Positions 17,022 to 25,819 of a stretch of DNA of 64,000 nucleotides are shown here, piece by piece. The notes below the pieces were generated by a model. That model was not told the origin of the DNA. It made no database searches and saw only the letters and a program-made list of their open reading frames with translations. A program made the translations under genes and the position numbers. This stretch comes from Chloroflexota bacterium. GTDB lineage: Bacteria; Chloroflexota; Anaerolineae; Anaerolineales; Villigracilaceae. Where the stretch lies: the NCBI GenBank assembly GCA_013112685.1, contig JABFGC010000002.1, forward strand, positions 1,126,902 to 1,190,901, written 5' to 3'. Every line of letters begins with the position of its first letter. Positions within the stretch are counted from its first letter, which is position 1.

Positions 17022-17478
17022 TTACCCGATGCAAGCCGCTTCGACGTTGTTATTCGTCTCGTCAGATTCCTTGACGGCGTTGGACGGGTCTATCATGATC
17101 TTGAAGTCGCAGTCGGGGTTGAAGCAATCTGACGGGATGGGGACCGCGATGGGGGAGTTCAAGGTCTCCCCGGCGGCGAGGATGCCGGTCACCGTCGTCC
17201 CGTTCTCGGTTCGGGAAAAGCCGGGGACCAAGGAAGAATTCCACCTGTACCTCGGCGCTCGTTGAGTCGGCGTTGCCGGCGTTCTTCACATAGACGAAAA
17301 GCGTGTCTTCCTCGCGTTCGCAAAAGGTCGGATTGCCAGCGACCATGACCGGGATGAGGTCGGCTGTCCCGCCGCCCGACCCGCCGCCGCCTCCACCGTC
17401 ACCAGAGCCAGCCGCACAAGCCGTCAGCGTGAACGCCAAAACGACGAACAAGGGGAAAAGCAGTTTTTTCTGGAACAT
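17022..17478 (-). CDS. CARDB-domain lipoprotein (one frameshift)
   Basis: The protein begins with a lipoprotein signal peptide (MFQKKLLFPLFVVLAFTLTA, Cys next), a Gly/Ser linker, and then one CARDB-like beta-sandwich (ADLIPVMVAGNP ... VYVKNAGNADSTSAEVQVEF ... VKESDETNNNVEA), the adhesion-related fold common in extracellular bacterial proteins. Start chosen at 17478 because GGGAGGG precedes that ATG and it opens directly into the signal peptide. The frame changes near 17225, just after VEFFLGP; both sides read well as CARDB, so this is a one-base indel rather than two genes. It probably sits on the outer face of the membrane; no catalytic site is present. Confidence 0.72.
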
Positions 17479-17703
17479 GGCGTCCCTCCCATAGGACATA
17501 CATCTGAGTTGGAACCGAATGGACACGAACGGGCAGGATGTTTAGCCGGGGCTGATCCGCCGCCCCCTTGATCGGTCAATGAATCTGCTGGTTTGAGGTC
17601 AAATGGCTCGTTTGTGTGCGAATTCACTATACAACGAAAACTTGTGGAATTCAAGAGAACGTGCCGGTCACCGGAAGCGCACCGGGATTGGGGACGAACT
17701 GGC

Positions 17704-17733
17704 TTGAAAACGTCACCTGCTTTGTTGTATAAA
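17704..17733 (+). promoter_or_regulatory. Promoter of the SH3-cysteine peptidase-like gene
   Basis: -35 TTGAAA (17704-17709), 18-base spacer, -10 TATAAA (17728-17733). It lies 47 bases before the ATG at 17781. Confidence 0.6.
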
Positions 17734-17780
17734 AGGGTTACTGAAGTCGAGCCGCAAAGAGGTTTTTGAGAGGAGTCCGC

Positions 17781-19211
17781 ATGTCCACAGCCAGAGTACG
17801 CGCAACCGTTCAGTTAATGGAAAGCCCTGCGCACAACGCCCAGATGGTCGAGTCGCTGGGAGCAGGCACGCCGGTGAAAATCCTTGAAGACCAGGGAGCC
17901 TGGCTTCGGGTGAAAACGTCCCGCTCGGAGCACGAGATCCCCGGCTGGGTCCCGCGTGAGGCGCTTGCCTTTCCTCCAAAAGAGGATGGCATCTTTCCCG
18001 TTGTCAAGCTCGAAACCGGCGAAACCTATTCATCCATCCCGCCCTCGCTCAAAGTGACCGACGTGCAGGCATGGAAAACATCCACCGCCGACAAGCCCGC
18101 CTGGATGCCAGAAGCGGCGTGGGGGAAAGTCTCTGCCGCCGAACGAAAAACCATCAAAGATGGAATTCGAAGCGCGCTGGAATCTCATCAAGCGGAGTGG
18201 AATGCCTGGCTGTCAACCGTCACAGCGGAAGGCAGACAGGACGAAGCCCGCATGGAGGAATGGCTTGCCACGCTTCAGGGCGGACGGGACGTCTGGTCGG
18301 TGCGCGCGGAGATGATCTACGCCCAAGCCTCCCAGACCCGGGGTCATCTCGGCTGGGCGGACGTGAACGACATCCTGCGCTGGACGGGCAGGGTCAAGCA
18401 CAACAATCAGGAATCCAAGTACAAGATTTGGTACGAGGTCAGCCTGTATAAATCGGGCAAGCAACTCAACGGCTGGTACAAGGGCGACCTGCTCGACCCC
18501 TACGTCTATCCCACCGAGGCAAACGATACCGCCGCCGAGGAAAACCTGGGCAGGCAGTTCGACCTTGGGGAATCCATCCTCCGCCACCCCGCCGACCCCG
18601 AGATTAAAGAAGCCATTGAAAAAAACAGGTCGGGCTATCAATACATTGACGTCTTCAATGCGCTCGGCGCACACCTGATCCACTTCAACCTGTGCGGCGA
18701 GTTCTGCGCCGCGGCGCTGGCGGGCGTGGATGTCATCCCCTTCCTGCAAAAGTGGAAGGCGGTATACCCCGATGCCGTGAAGATCATGAGGAACAACGAG
18801 GGTACGGGTTTGAGCGATGTCAAATCCATGCTCAAGTTATATGACCTCAAGTTCGAGGAATTCCGCTACACTCCCAGCCTCAGCCCGGTTTCACCCACGC
18901 GCCTCCGCAAGTTGTTGGAGGAAGGGAAGATGGTATTTTGGGGCGTCGCCATTTTCAAGTCCGATGGCAGGTTGAGCGGGAAGTCAACCAAAAACACCAC
19001 CCGTCACTGGATCGTTCTGGAGGATGTGATTCCTGTCGGGAACAACGGCTGGGTGCGCATCTATAACCCCTTCCGCAACCGCGAGGAAGTATACGTCTAC
19101 GATTATTTCATCGAGTCTGTCGGGCAGTTCGGCATCGGACTGCTGGTGGAAAACTGGGTGCGAAACAAGCCCGTGCAAGCCGGCGCCGCCCCGAATTTTG
19201 TAAACATCTGA
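17781..19211 (+). CDS. SH3-domain protein with C39-like cysteine peptidase fold
   Basis: The product is 476 residues. Residues 1-60 form a bacterial SH3 domain (ARVRATVQLMESPAHNAQMVESL ... AWLRVKT ... GWVPREAL). A helical middle is followed by a second SH3-like stretch (ILRWTGRVKHNNQ ... YEVSLYKSGKQLNGWYKGDLLD). The C-terminal half resembles papain-like C39 peptidases: a Cys in NLCGEFCAAAL (about residue 303), a His in RHWIVLEDV (about 408) and an Asn in RIYNPF. No signal peptide is visible, so the site of action is uncertain. The ATG at 17781 has GAGAGGAG upstream and a good promoter. Confidence 0.62.
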   Translation: MSTARVRATVQLMESPAHNAQMVESLGAGTPVKILEDQGAWLRVKTSRSEHEIPGWVPREALAFPPKEDGIFPVVKLETGETYSSIPPSLKVTDVQAWKTSTADKPAWMPEAAWGKVSAAERKTIKDGIRSALESHQAEWNAWLSTVTAEGRQDEARMEEWLATLQGGRDVWSVRAEMIYAQASQTRGHLGWADVNDILRWTGRVKHNNQESKYKIWYEVSLYKSGKQLNGWYKGDLLDPYVYPTEANDTAAEENLGRQFDLGESILRHPADPEIKEAIEKNRSGYQYIDVFNALGAHLIHFNLCGEFCAAALAGVDVIPFLQKWKAVYPDAVKIMRNNEGTGLSDVKSMLKLYDLKFEEFRYTPSLSPVSPTRLRKLLEEGKMVFWGVAIFKSDGRLSGKSTKNTTRHWIVLEDVIPVGNNGWVRIYNPFRNREEVYVYDYFIESVGQFGIGLLVENWVRNKPVQAGAAPNFVNI

Positions 19212-19304
19212 CCGGCAAAGGCAGCGCAGTTCGATCCCGAAGGGATGACATGAATTTTCAGGGCGATGGCATCCCTTCGAGTCGTGGAGGGCGCGTAAGG
19301 CAGG

Positions 19305-19526
19305 TTACATATTGAAGTATTTCAGCAGTTCGTAAACCAGCAACGCGGGCCAGATGAATCCCTTCAGGATTCCCAGCACGCCCATCCAGATGGTGGTGGC
19401 GTGGGTGAGGTAATAGAACCATGCGCCGAACAACCCAAAGGCATACACCGCCTCCGACGCCCCGCCGCGGTAGATCACTTTCGTCTTTTTCTCTCTCTGT
19501 TCCATAGCGTTCGATTCTGCGGTCAT
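19305..19526 (-). CDS. 73-residue membrane protein
   Basis: The product has a charged N-terminus (MEQREKKTKVIYRGG) and two hydrophobic helices (about 24-42 and 47-66), ending in YELLKYFNM. The start at 19526 is supported by CGGAGATATCGAA just upstream. It follows the PspC-domain gene by 44 bases on the same strand, so the two are probably co-transcribed. No function is known for this type of protein. Confidence 0.68.
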   Translation of the reverse strand: MTAESNAMEQREKKTKVIYRGGASEAVYAFGLFGAWFYYLTHATTIWMGVLGILKGFIWPALLVYELLKYFNM

Positions 19527-19570
19527 TTCGATATCTCCGTATTTGAAATTGATTGTCTCGGAAATTGACT

Positions 19571-19768
19571 TTATTCCGAAGGGATGACGATCCATGCGAT
19601 TGCGTAGATCAGAATCCCCGGCACGCCGCCCGGGATGAGGGCGATGAGCATGGCGAGGCGAAACCAAAACGGGCTGACACCGAAAAATTCGCCGAGTCCG
19701 CCGCACACGCCCGCAAGGATGCGGTCACGTTTTGACCTGCGCAGGGAATGTCGTTGTTGTGCGTTCAT
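19571..19768 (-). CDS. PspC-domain protein
   Basis: A 65-residue single-domain PspC: basic start MNAQQRHSLRRSKRDRILAG, then VCGGLGEFFGV and a hydrophobic helix LAMLIALIPGGVPGILIYAIAW. PspC domains anchor in the membrane and signal envelope stress to PspA-type responses in other bacteria; standalone copies like this one are common and their role is unclear. AAAAAAGGAGAAAAG precedes the ATG at 19768. No pspA or pspB gene is seen here. Confidence 0.85.
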   Translation of the reverse strand: MNAQQRHSLRRSKRDRILAGVCGGLGEFFGVSPFWFRLAMLIALIPGGVPGILIYAIAWIVIPSE

Positions 19769-19890
19769 CTTTTCTCCTTTTTTACAACAAAATGTACGCA
19801 CGAGGTTGCGGGAGGTTGCGGGGAATCCGCGCCTCTCGCTTTCGTCCGGTGTATAATGCCCCGCCTAAAATCATTACGGCAGGAAAACAA

Positions 19891-20535
19891 ATGGAATTGA
19901 CCTTTCTCCACGAACTCATCGGTTACGCAGGCTCGCTTCTCGTAGCCGTTTCCCTGATGATGAAATCGCTGGTGCGACTGCGGCTTATCAACCTGGCTGG
20001 CGCAGTCTTTTTCGTCGTGTACGGCGTGCTGATTCGGGCTGTCCCTGTTGTCTTTCTCAACGGCTTGATCGTGTGCGTCAACCTTTACAACCTGTGGCAG
20101 ATGTGGCGGCAGAAAGATTACTTCACGCTGATGGAGGTCCCGGCGGACAGCGCCTACCTCAAACGGTTCCTTGATTTTTACCGGCGTGAAATCCTGGAGT
20201 TCGTTCCCACCTATCTGTTCAAGCCGAAGAGCGATCAACTCGTGGTGTTTGTCCTGCGCAACATGGTGCCGGTCGGCGTGTTGGTCGTCAAGCCGGAGGG
20301 TGAAGCGGCACGCATCTTTCTGGATTTCGTCATTCCGGGCTACCGCGATTTTCGCGCGGGGAAATTTCTCTTTGAAGAAAGCGCCGAATTCTTCGGGCAA
20401 AAGGGAATCGTCCGCCTGCTGTCCGAGCGGGGTAACCGGCGGCATGAAACGTATTTGCGGCGCATGGGCTTTCAGTGGAAAGAGGGCGTGTACGCGCTCG
20501 ATGTGCCAGCCCGGGTCATCCGCGATCAACTTTGA
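19891..20535 (+). CDS. YgjV-like membrane domain fused to a GNAT-like domain
   Basis: The product is 214 residues. The first 75 contain three membrane helices and match the YgjV pattern (HELIGYAGSLLVAVSLMMKS ... NLAGAVFFVVYGVLI). The remainder, from YLKRFLDFYRREI, alternates strands and helices like a GNAT acyltransferase remnant (VLRNMVPVGVLVVKPEG ... RHETYLRRMGFQWKEGVYAL). The acceptor is not predictable. The start at 19891 is the first ATG that opens into the first membrane helix. Confidence 0.65.
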   Translation: MELTFLHELIGYAGSLLVAVSLMMKSLVRLRLINLAGAVFFVVYGVLIRAVPVVFLNGLIVCVNLYNLWQMWRQKDYFTLMEVPADSAYLKRFLDFYRREILEFVPTYLFKPKSDQLVVFVLRNMVPVGVLVVKPEGEAARIFLDFVIPGYRDFRAGKFLFEESAEFFGQKGIVRLLSERGNRRHETYLRRMGFQWKEGVYALDVPARVIRDQL

Positions 20536-20623
20536 GATTCGGGAACCGCTCTCCGCGTGGACGGGACTCGCTGGACGGAATCGACTCTCCCGTCGGGGTG
20601 AGGCGGGGTCTCATTCGGTGAAG

Positions 20624-20629
20624 TAAAAT
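20624..20629 (+). promoter_or_regulatory. -10 box seven bases before an ATG (probable leaderless transcript)
   Basis: TAAAAT ends at 20629 and the ATG starts at 20637, so transcription would begin at about the start codon. No Shine-Dalgarno sequence is present. Confidence 0.45.
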
Positions 20630-20636
20630 TGCACGC

Positions 20637-21540
20637 ATGAAACGCCTCATTCTTTTGACCGTCCTCCTGTTGACCGCGTGCAGGCAGGAAATCACAACCG
20701 AGTTGGACGGGCCCAATCCCAGCGCCGCCTACGCTCGAAAGCACGCCCACGGAAATTCTCACAGCGACTTTGCCGTCTCCGACCACAACGCCGACCCTGA
20801 CGCCAACCCCGATTAGATTTCCAGCCGCGCGGGCGCTTCCCGCCGGACCGGTGAGCATGATCGCCATTGGCGATAGTTTTACTCAAGGCGCTGGCGATGG
20901 GACAGGACGCGGGTATCCGGCGCGCGTGTTGGAGCAGGCGACCCAGGAACGACCCGGCTCGACGATTACCAACTTCGGTCAATCTGGCTGGACTTCGGAT
21001 GCGTTGATCCGCGGCGATCGGGAACTGCCGGGGCAGTTGGAGCGCGCGCTCGCCGAAGTGGACTCGGCTCTTTCGCAGGGACGCGGCGCGGCGGTGTTCG
21101 TCTGGATTGGCGGGAATGATTTGTGGTATCTGTACGACCGGGGCGGCGATGTGACGGTCGAGCAGGAGGAGCGGGACGCCGAGCGCTTCGCCGAGAATAT
21201 GGACACGATATTAACCGCTTTGCGCGATACGGGCGCGCAGGTCATCGTTGCCCTGCTGGACGATCCATCGAAACGACCGGCGGTGTCGCCAAGCGAAACG
21301 TTTGGGGGAATCACGCCCGGTGAATTCGCCAGCATGTCTTTGCAGGTTGTCCGTTATAACGAGATCATCCGGCAGAAGGCGGAGCAGTACGGCGCGTTGA
21401 CGGTTGATTTCTACGGCGCGGATATTTTCGCCAATCCCGCCGCCATGTCTGAGGATGGGTTTCATCCCAACCAGGCGGGCTACGATTTGATCGCGCAAAA
21501 GTGGCTCGAGGCGCTGGCTCCGTTGTTGCGGGGCGGTTGA
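20637..21540 (+). CDS. SGNH/GDSL hydrolase lipoprotein (one frameshift)
   Basis: A lipoprotein signal (MKRLILLTVLLLTA, Cys next) and a Pro/Thr linker lead into an SGNH hydrolase: block I IAIGDSFTQGAG with the nucleophile Ser, block III WIGGNDLW, and block V DGFHPNQAGY with the catalytic Asp/His pair. Such enzymes hydrolyse esters of lipids, glycans or acyl groups; being a lipoprotein, it acts outside the membrane. The frame changes near 20712 in the linker: the signal peptide reads in one frame and the linker plus enzyme in another, and a run GACGGGCCC marks the spot. A one-base assembly indel is likely. Confidence 0.82.
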
Positions 21541-21559
21541 CGGCTGTAATATTTCCCTG

Positions 21560-21588
21560 TTGCTATTGCCGCAGATTTGCTGTACTAT
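21560..21588 (+). promoter_or_regulatory. Promoter of the amidohydrolase gene
   Basis: -35 TTGCTA (21560-21565), 17-base spacer, -10 TACTAT (21583-21588). Confidence 0.55.
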
Positions 21589-21621
21589 GGTGCATAAGCG
21601 CGCATTCACCCGGAGGAGCCA

Positions 21622-22803
21622 ATGGACAAGCCCATCTATAACTGTCATGTGCACACGTTCACGGCGGCGTCTGTGCCGGATCGTTTTCTGCCGCTCGGTC
21701 TGAACCGCATCCTGAAATACCGCATCTTCCGGCGCAGTATCATATACTTTATTGCGCTGGTGAAGAGCGTAATGGGGTTTCTGGGGCTTCTTTTCCCCTC
21801 GCCGTTGACCAAGGGCATCAGCCTGTTCTACGGGCTGATCGAAAAGGCGTGGCTTTCCAAAAGTTCGCTCAACCATGAAGCCCTTCTGCGTTACGACCAG
21901 TTTTTCGAGACCGGCGGCTCCGGCAGTCAGCGCGCGATCTTTGAACGCCTGCGGGTGCAATATCCCAACGGCACGCACTTTGTCGTCCTGCCGATGGACA
22001 TGGAATTCATGGGGGCTGGCAAGCCCACCGTGCGCTATGAAGATCAGTTGAACGAACTGGCGCTCCTGCGCGATGCCTTCCCCGATGCGGTGATCCCGTT
22101 CTTCGCCGCCGATCCGCGCCGCCCCAACCTGCTGGAACTCTTCCATGAATACGTGGGCAAGCGCGGCTTTCGCGGCGTCAAGTTGTATCCAAATCTTGGG
22201 TACTTCCCGAATGACTCAAAACTGCTGGAAATTTACGCCCTTTGCCAGGCGAAGAAAATCCCCGTCCTGGCGCACTGCTCCCCCGGCGGCATTCGCAGAA
22301 AGGGACTCAGCGCGGCGCAGGCGAAGAACTTTGCGCATCCCGCCAATTACGCCGAGGTCTTGAAGGATTTCCCGCGCCTGAATATCTGTCTCGCTCATTT
22401 CGGCGGCGCAGAGGAATGGGAGCGCCAGATCACCGGCAAGGCTCCGCGCGAAGGGGAGGAGGAATCCTGGCTGTCGGTCATCTTGAAGATGCTGACCGTG
22501 GAAAAATATCCCAACCTCTACACCGACATTTCCTACACCATGTTTGCCAGGACCCCCTCCGACCGCGCCTTCAATTATTTCGATTACCTGAAAGTGCTTT
22601 TATCCGACCCGCTCGTGGCGGAACACGTCCTCTTCGGCACCGACTATTACATGGTGGAGCAGGAGAAATTTTCGGAGAAGGAAGTGTCCATCGCCTTGCG
22701 CAGCCGCCTCGGCGAGAAGTTGTATTTCCAGATCGCGCACAAGAATCCGCAGGTTTATCTGTACGAAGTCCGCCCCGCCCGGGCAAAGAAAAAAAGGAGA
22801 TAA
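21622..22803 (+). CDS. Amidohydrolase-family (TIM-barrel) protein
   Basis: A 393-residue amidohydrolase_2-type barrel. Metal-site motifs are in order: NCHVHTF near the start, the FRGVKLYPNLGY strand, AHCSPGG, LAHFGG and FGTDYYM near the end. Such enzymes hydrolyse or decarboxylate small ring or acyl compounds using one divalent metal. An insertion of hydrophobic residues (about 30-75, IIYFIALVKSVMGFLGLLF) is unusual and could form a membrane or substrate-access element. GGAGGAGCCA precedes the ATG, and its promoter is at 21560. Substrate unknown. Confidence 0.82.
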   Translation: MDKPIYNCHVHTFTAASVPDRFLPLGLNRILKYRIFRRSIIYFIALVKSVMGFLGLLFPSPLTKGISLFYGLIEKAWLSKSSLNHEALLRYDQFFETGGSGSQRAIFERLRVQYPNGTHFVVLPMDMEFMGAGKPTVRYEDQLNELALLRDAFPDAVIPFFAADPRRPNLLELFHEYVGKRGFRGVKLYPNLGYFPNDSKLLEIYALCQAKKIPVLAHCSPGGIRRKGLSAAQAKNFAHPANYAEVLKDFPRLNICLAHFGGAEEWERQITGKAPREGEEESWLSVILKMLTVEKYPNLYTDISYTMFARTPSDRAFNYFDYLKVLLSDPLVAEHVLFGTDYYMVEQEKFSEKEVSIALRSRLGEKLYFQIAHKNPQVYLYEVRPARAKKKRR

Positions 22804-22975
22804 ACGGACTCCGCAAGTTCTACTTGCGGAATTCCAGAAGAACTCTTGTGGAACTCCAGAAGTTAAACTTGCGGAACTCCAGAAGTTCTACTTCTGGATT
22901 CCATTTTCATTCATCGGGGTGAATGGAGTTCGTGGATACTTTGTGGATTCTCTTCTTCTTTCCGATAAGGTCCGA
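22804..22975. repeat. Family C palindromic module, longer copy
   Basis: Three hairpin units (CTCCGCAAGTTCTACTTGCGG type and CCAGAAGTTCTACTTCTGG type) are followed by the same non-palindromic flank as at 2290-2362. It fills the whole gap between two convergent genes and may serve as a bidirectional terminator. Confidence 0.8.
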
Positions 22976-22984
22976 TAGGTTTTT

Positions 22985-23626
22985 TCATTTCGAGCGCGTC
23001 GTCATCGCATACGCCGCGATCCCAAAGGCGATTGCCACGTTAAAAGAGCGCTTCCTGCCAGCCATGGGGATGGAATAAATCTCATCGCACAAATCCAGCA
23101 ACTCCGGGTCAACCCCGGTCACTTCACTGCCGAGCGCCAGCACGGTTGGAATGCCGGATTGCGGAGTGAACTGTCCGATGGGCAGGGCGCGCGCTTCTTC
23201 TTCCAACACGAGAATCCTCCAGCCTTCTTTTTTCAATCCAGCCGCCAGCCTGACCGCATCCTTGTGATGCGACCAGGTGACGTAGTCTTCCGCGCCGAGC
23301 GAAGTCTTGGTCACCGCTTCGTTTTCGGGAGTGGGGGTGATGCCGCACAAATAAGCGTGACGAAACCCGAAACCGTCTGCGCTGCGCAGAATCGAGCCAA
23401 CGTTCCACGCCGAGCGGATGTTGTCGAGCAGGACGGCAAGTTCGCCGTTGCGCCTGGCTTGGACATGCTCCCGCAACTTGTTTTCTTCCAAAATGGATTT
23501 TCTCAAAACGACCCGTGTCTCTCCCAAACACTGCGGACAGCGGCTGCCAAACGCATGTCCCGCCTCGATTGGATAGCGCAAGCCGCAGTTTGTGCAAAGG
23601 CGGATCTCGAACGTCGAATCGCTCAT
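22985..23626 (-). CDS. SpoU/TrmH-family RNA methyltransferase with N-terminal zinc ribbon
   Basis: The product is 213 residues. A zinc ribbon (CTNCGLRYP ... CPQCLG) precedes a SPOUT methyltransferase with motif 1 NIRSAWNVGSILRSADGFG, motif 2 LALGSEVTGV and motif 3 IPMAGRKRSFNVAIAFG, the knotted AdoMet site. It probably 2'-O-methylates a ribose in rRNA or tRNA; the target cannot be told. It is divergent from a pseudouridine synthase with only 17 bases between the two ATGs, and a TATAAT box lies eight bases before its own ATG, so both RNA-modification genes seem to be expressed from leaderless promoters on one palindrome. Confidence 0.88.
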   Translation of the reverse strand: MSDSTFEIRLCTNCGLRYPIEAGHAFGSRCPQCLGETRVVLRKSILEENKLREHVQARRNGELAVLLDNIRSAWNVGSILRSADGFGFRHAYLCGITPTPENEAVTKTSLGAEDYVTWSHHKDAVRLAAGLKKEGWRILVLEEEARALPIGQFTPQSGIPTVLALGSEVTGVDPELLDLCDEIYSIPMAGRKRSFNVAIAFGIAAYAMTTRSK

Positions 23627-23627
23627 C

Positions 23628-23643
23628 GGGTATGATTATACCC
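23628..23643. promoter_or_regulatory. Shared palindromic promoter of two divergent leaderless genes
   Basis: GGGTATGATTATACCC is a perfect 6-bp inverted repeat around GATT. On the plus strand TATGAT ends seven bases before the ATG at 23644; on the minus strand TATAAT ends eight bases before the ATG at 23626. Confidence 0.6.
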
Positions 23644-24195
23644 ATGCGTTATATCGTCTTCAATAAACCCTATGGTGTGCTTTCGCAATTTACCGATGAA
23701 GGCACAGGACATCCCACACTCAAGCAGTACATCAACGTTCCAAACGTCTATGCCGCTGGGCGGCTCGACCGCGACAGCGAAGGCTTGCTCCTGCTCACCG
23801 ACGACGGCGCGCTCATCAAACGCCTCACCGACCCGAAGCATCATATCGAGAAAACGTATTACGTGCTGGTGGAGGGCGACCCGACTCCCGAAAAATTGAC
23901 GCAGCTCTCGAACGGGATTCAACTCAAAGAGCATTTCACCCGCCCTGGGCTTTTCCGCCTCATCCCGGACCCGCAGCTGCCCCCGCGCCCCAAGCCTGTC
24001 ACTCCGCACGGACCGACTGCCTGGCTGGAAGTTAAACTGCGCGAAGGCAGGAAACGCCAAATCCGCCACATGACTGCGGCAGTGGGCTTGTTCACGCTGA
24101 GAATTTTCCGCGTCGCCATCGGAAAACTGGAACTTGGGAACCTCGAAGTGGGCGCCTGGCGCGACCTGCGCCCCGAAGAACTGACCCTCCTCTAA
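23644..24195 (+). CDS. Pseudouridine synthase, RluE/RsuA family
   Basis: A 183-residue single-domain synthase without an S4 domain, as in RluE, which modifies U2457 of 23S rRNA in E. coli. It shows FNKPYGVLSQFTDEGTG, catalytic Asp in GRLDRDSEGLLLLT, then EKTYYVLVEG and LREGRKRQIRHM. The usual last block LxRxxxG is replaced by LFTLRIFRVAIGKLEL, acceptable for the family. The ATG at 23644 gives the usual RYIVFNKPYG start; an upstream in-frame ATG at 23632 lies inside the promoter palindrome and is less likely. It is divergent from an RNA methyltransferase gene. Confidence 0.88.
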   Translation: MRYIVFNKPYGVLSQFTDEGTGHPTLKQYINVPNVYAAGRLDRDSEGLLLLTDDGALIKRLTDPKHHIEKTYYVLVEGDPTPEKLTQLSNGIQLKEHFTRPGLFRLIPDPQLPPRPKPVTPHGPTAWLEVKLREGRKRQIRHMTAAVGLFTLRIFRVAIGKLELGNLEVGAWRDLRPEELTLL

Positions 24196-24198
24196 ATT

Positions 24199-24292
24199 TC
24201 CCATTTACCCAATTACCTGATTACTCAATTACCCAACTACCCAACCACCCAACTATCCAACCTTCAAACTACCCAACCACTCGACTACCAAC
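24199..24292. repeat. Low-complexity tandem repeat (CCCAACTA-like units)
   Basis: About ten degenerate 8-9 bp units such as TTACCCAAT, ACTACCCAA and CCACCCAAC lie between convergent genes. The last codons and stop of the MTHFR gene fall within it. A purine-rich low-complexity relative lies at 53565-53625. Confidence 0.7.
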
Positions 24293-25723
24293 CTCCGCCT
24301 CCTCCACAATGCGCGGCACGATCTCCTCCCATCCCACCGCCATGATGTGAATTCCATTCACGCCCTGTTTGGTCTTGACCTTCTCGATCACCTCCAATGC
24401 GATCTGCACGCCCTCTTCCGCAGCGCCGCCTTTTTCGTCCGCGAGTTCCATACGCTTCATCACCGCCTCCGGGACGAACACGCCGGGAATCCGGCTGTGC
24501 ATGTACCTCGCCATCTTGAGACTCTTCAGCGGCGCAACCCCGATCAAAATGTAAACCTTTTCCAGCACATTTCGCCTGGCGAGTTCGTTCAGCCACTCGT
24601 CGAGGTCGTCTGCATTGAAGACCAGGTTGGTCTGGAAGAATTGCGCCCCAGCGTTGACCTTCTTCTGTTCGCGCAGCGCCTGGAATTTCATGTTCGAGGC
24701 AAACGGCGAAGCCGCCGCGCCGAGGAAGTACTTTGGCGGGGTCTTGATCTCGCGCCCGTCGAGATATTTCGCTTCATCGCGCATCCGACGCAGGATCCAC
24801 AGCATTTGAATGGAATCAATATCCACGATGTCCATGCGCCCCTTGGGTCCCGGCGACATCGCCATGCTGTCACCCGTCAGGCAGAGCAGGTTGCGGATCC
24901 CAAGCGCCGCCGCGCCCATCACCTCTGACTGCAATCCGGTCCGCGTCTTCTCCCGTGCGCTGATCTGCATCACCGGTTCGGCATGATGTTCGAGCGCGAT
25001 CTTGCTGCATGCCAGCGAAGACATGCGCGGGATTGCCGAGGCGTTGTCGGTAAAGTTCAACGCCACAGCATAATTCCTGAGCACTTCAATGTTGTGGATT
25101 AACTTGTCGGTCTTTACCGAAAGGGGAGGGGAGACCTCCGCCGTGACCACAAACTCACCCGCCTTGAGCCGCCGCTCCAGTTCCGAAACCGGCTCCGTGT
25201 ACTTTGGCGGATGGTACTCTGCGTCGCCCTGCCACCATTCGGGTTGGCGCACAGGCTTGAAGATGGAATCCAATGTCCGGGAAACAGAACCAGCCTCCCC
25301 CGAAGTCAGACCCGCAAGGATGTTCCCAATGCCGACCTTCCCCGCTTGGGCGAACACGTCGCCCCACGCGTCCATCCCGGCTTTTTCCCAATCCATGGGC
25401 GGCAAAACTTCGAGCAGCAGGGCTTCGCGCCCCAGTTTGAAACTGCGTTCGTAAATCTTGTACCAGATGCACGGGCGCGTTTCGTCCACGTAACATCGTT
25501 CGGGCGTTGCGCCGCCGCACGGACCGTTCCGCAAACCCTTTGGGCATTCCATCGGGCAGATGAACGCGGTTTCCTGCAAGAGGCAGTTCCCGCACATCCG
25601 GCATCCGAAGAGCGGACCTTTGATTGCCAGTTCGATTTTCGCCAGAGCGCGTTTTTTGAACGGCTGCCGCTTGAACGGCATGAACGGCGGTTGGTAACGG
25701 CGTCCAGGGGTGAAACCAGGCAT
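24269..25723 (-). CDS. Methylenetetrahydrofolate reductase with N-terminal MetV-like zinc domain
   Basis: The product is 484 residues. The first 150 form the MTHFR_C/MetV-type cysteine domain (CRMCGNCLLQ, CPMECPKGLRNGPCGG, CYVD). The rest is a MetF barrel (FVVTAEVSPPLSVKT, FTDNASAIPRMSS, LLCLTGDSM, FFQTNLVF, HSRIPGVFVPEAVM). In acetogens and related anaerobes MetV and MetF work together to reduce methylene-THF to methyl-THF in the Wood-Ljungdahl pathway; here both are in one chain. The C-terminal residues SRVVG are encoded by a low-complexity repeat. Together with the MttB-family gene at 41.7 kb it points to folate/corrinoid methyl-group metabolism. Confidence 0.92.
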   Translation of the reverse strand: MPGFTPGRRYQPPFMPFKRQPFKKRALAKIELAIKGPLFGCRMCGNCLLQETAFICPMECPKGLRNGPCGGATPERCYVDETRPCIWYKIYERSFKLGREALLLEVLPPMDWEKAGMDAWGDVFAQAGKVGIGNILAGLTSGEAGSVSRTLDSIFKPVRQPEWWQGDAEYHPPKYTEPVSELERRLKAGEFVVTAEVSPPLSVKTDKLIHNIEVLRNYAVALNFTDNASAIPRMSSLACSKIALEHHAEPVMQISAREKTRTGLQSEVMGAAALGIRNLLCLTGDSMAMSPGPKGRMDIVDIDSIQMLWILRRMRDEAKYLDGREIKTPPKYFLGAAASPFASNMKFQALREQKKVNAGAQFFQTNLVFNADDLDEWLNELARRNVLEKVYILIGVAPLKSLKMARYMHSRIPGVFVPEAVMKRMELADEKGGAAEEGVQIALEVIEKVKTKQGVNGIHIMAVGWEEIVPRIVEEAEVGSRVVG

Positions 25724-25806
25724 GGGATTCTCTCCAAAGATTATACATTATATATAATTTTACACCCGCACCCGAATTCTTGGGAAGGCGCGCTGCGCGC
25801 AGCAGG

Positions 25807-25812
25807 TATAAT
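25807..25812 (+). promoter_or_regulatory. -10 box seven bases before an ATG (probable leaderless transcript)
   Basis: TATAAT ends at 25812 and the ATG starts at 25820; the gap TTTTTCG has no ribosome binding site. Confidence 0.5.
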
Positions 25813-25819
25813 TTTTTCG

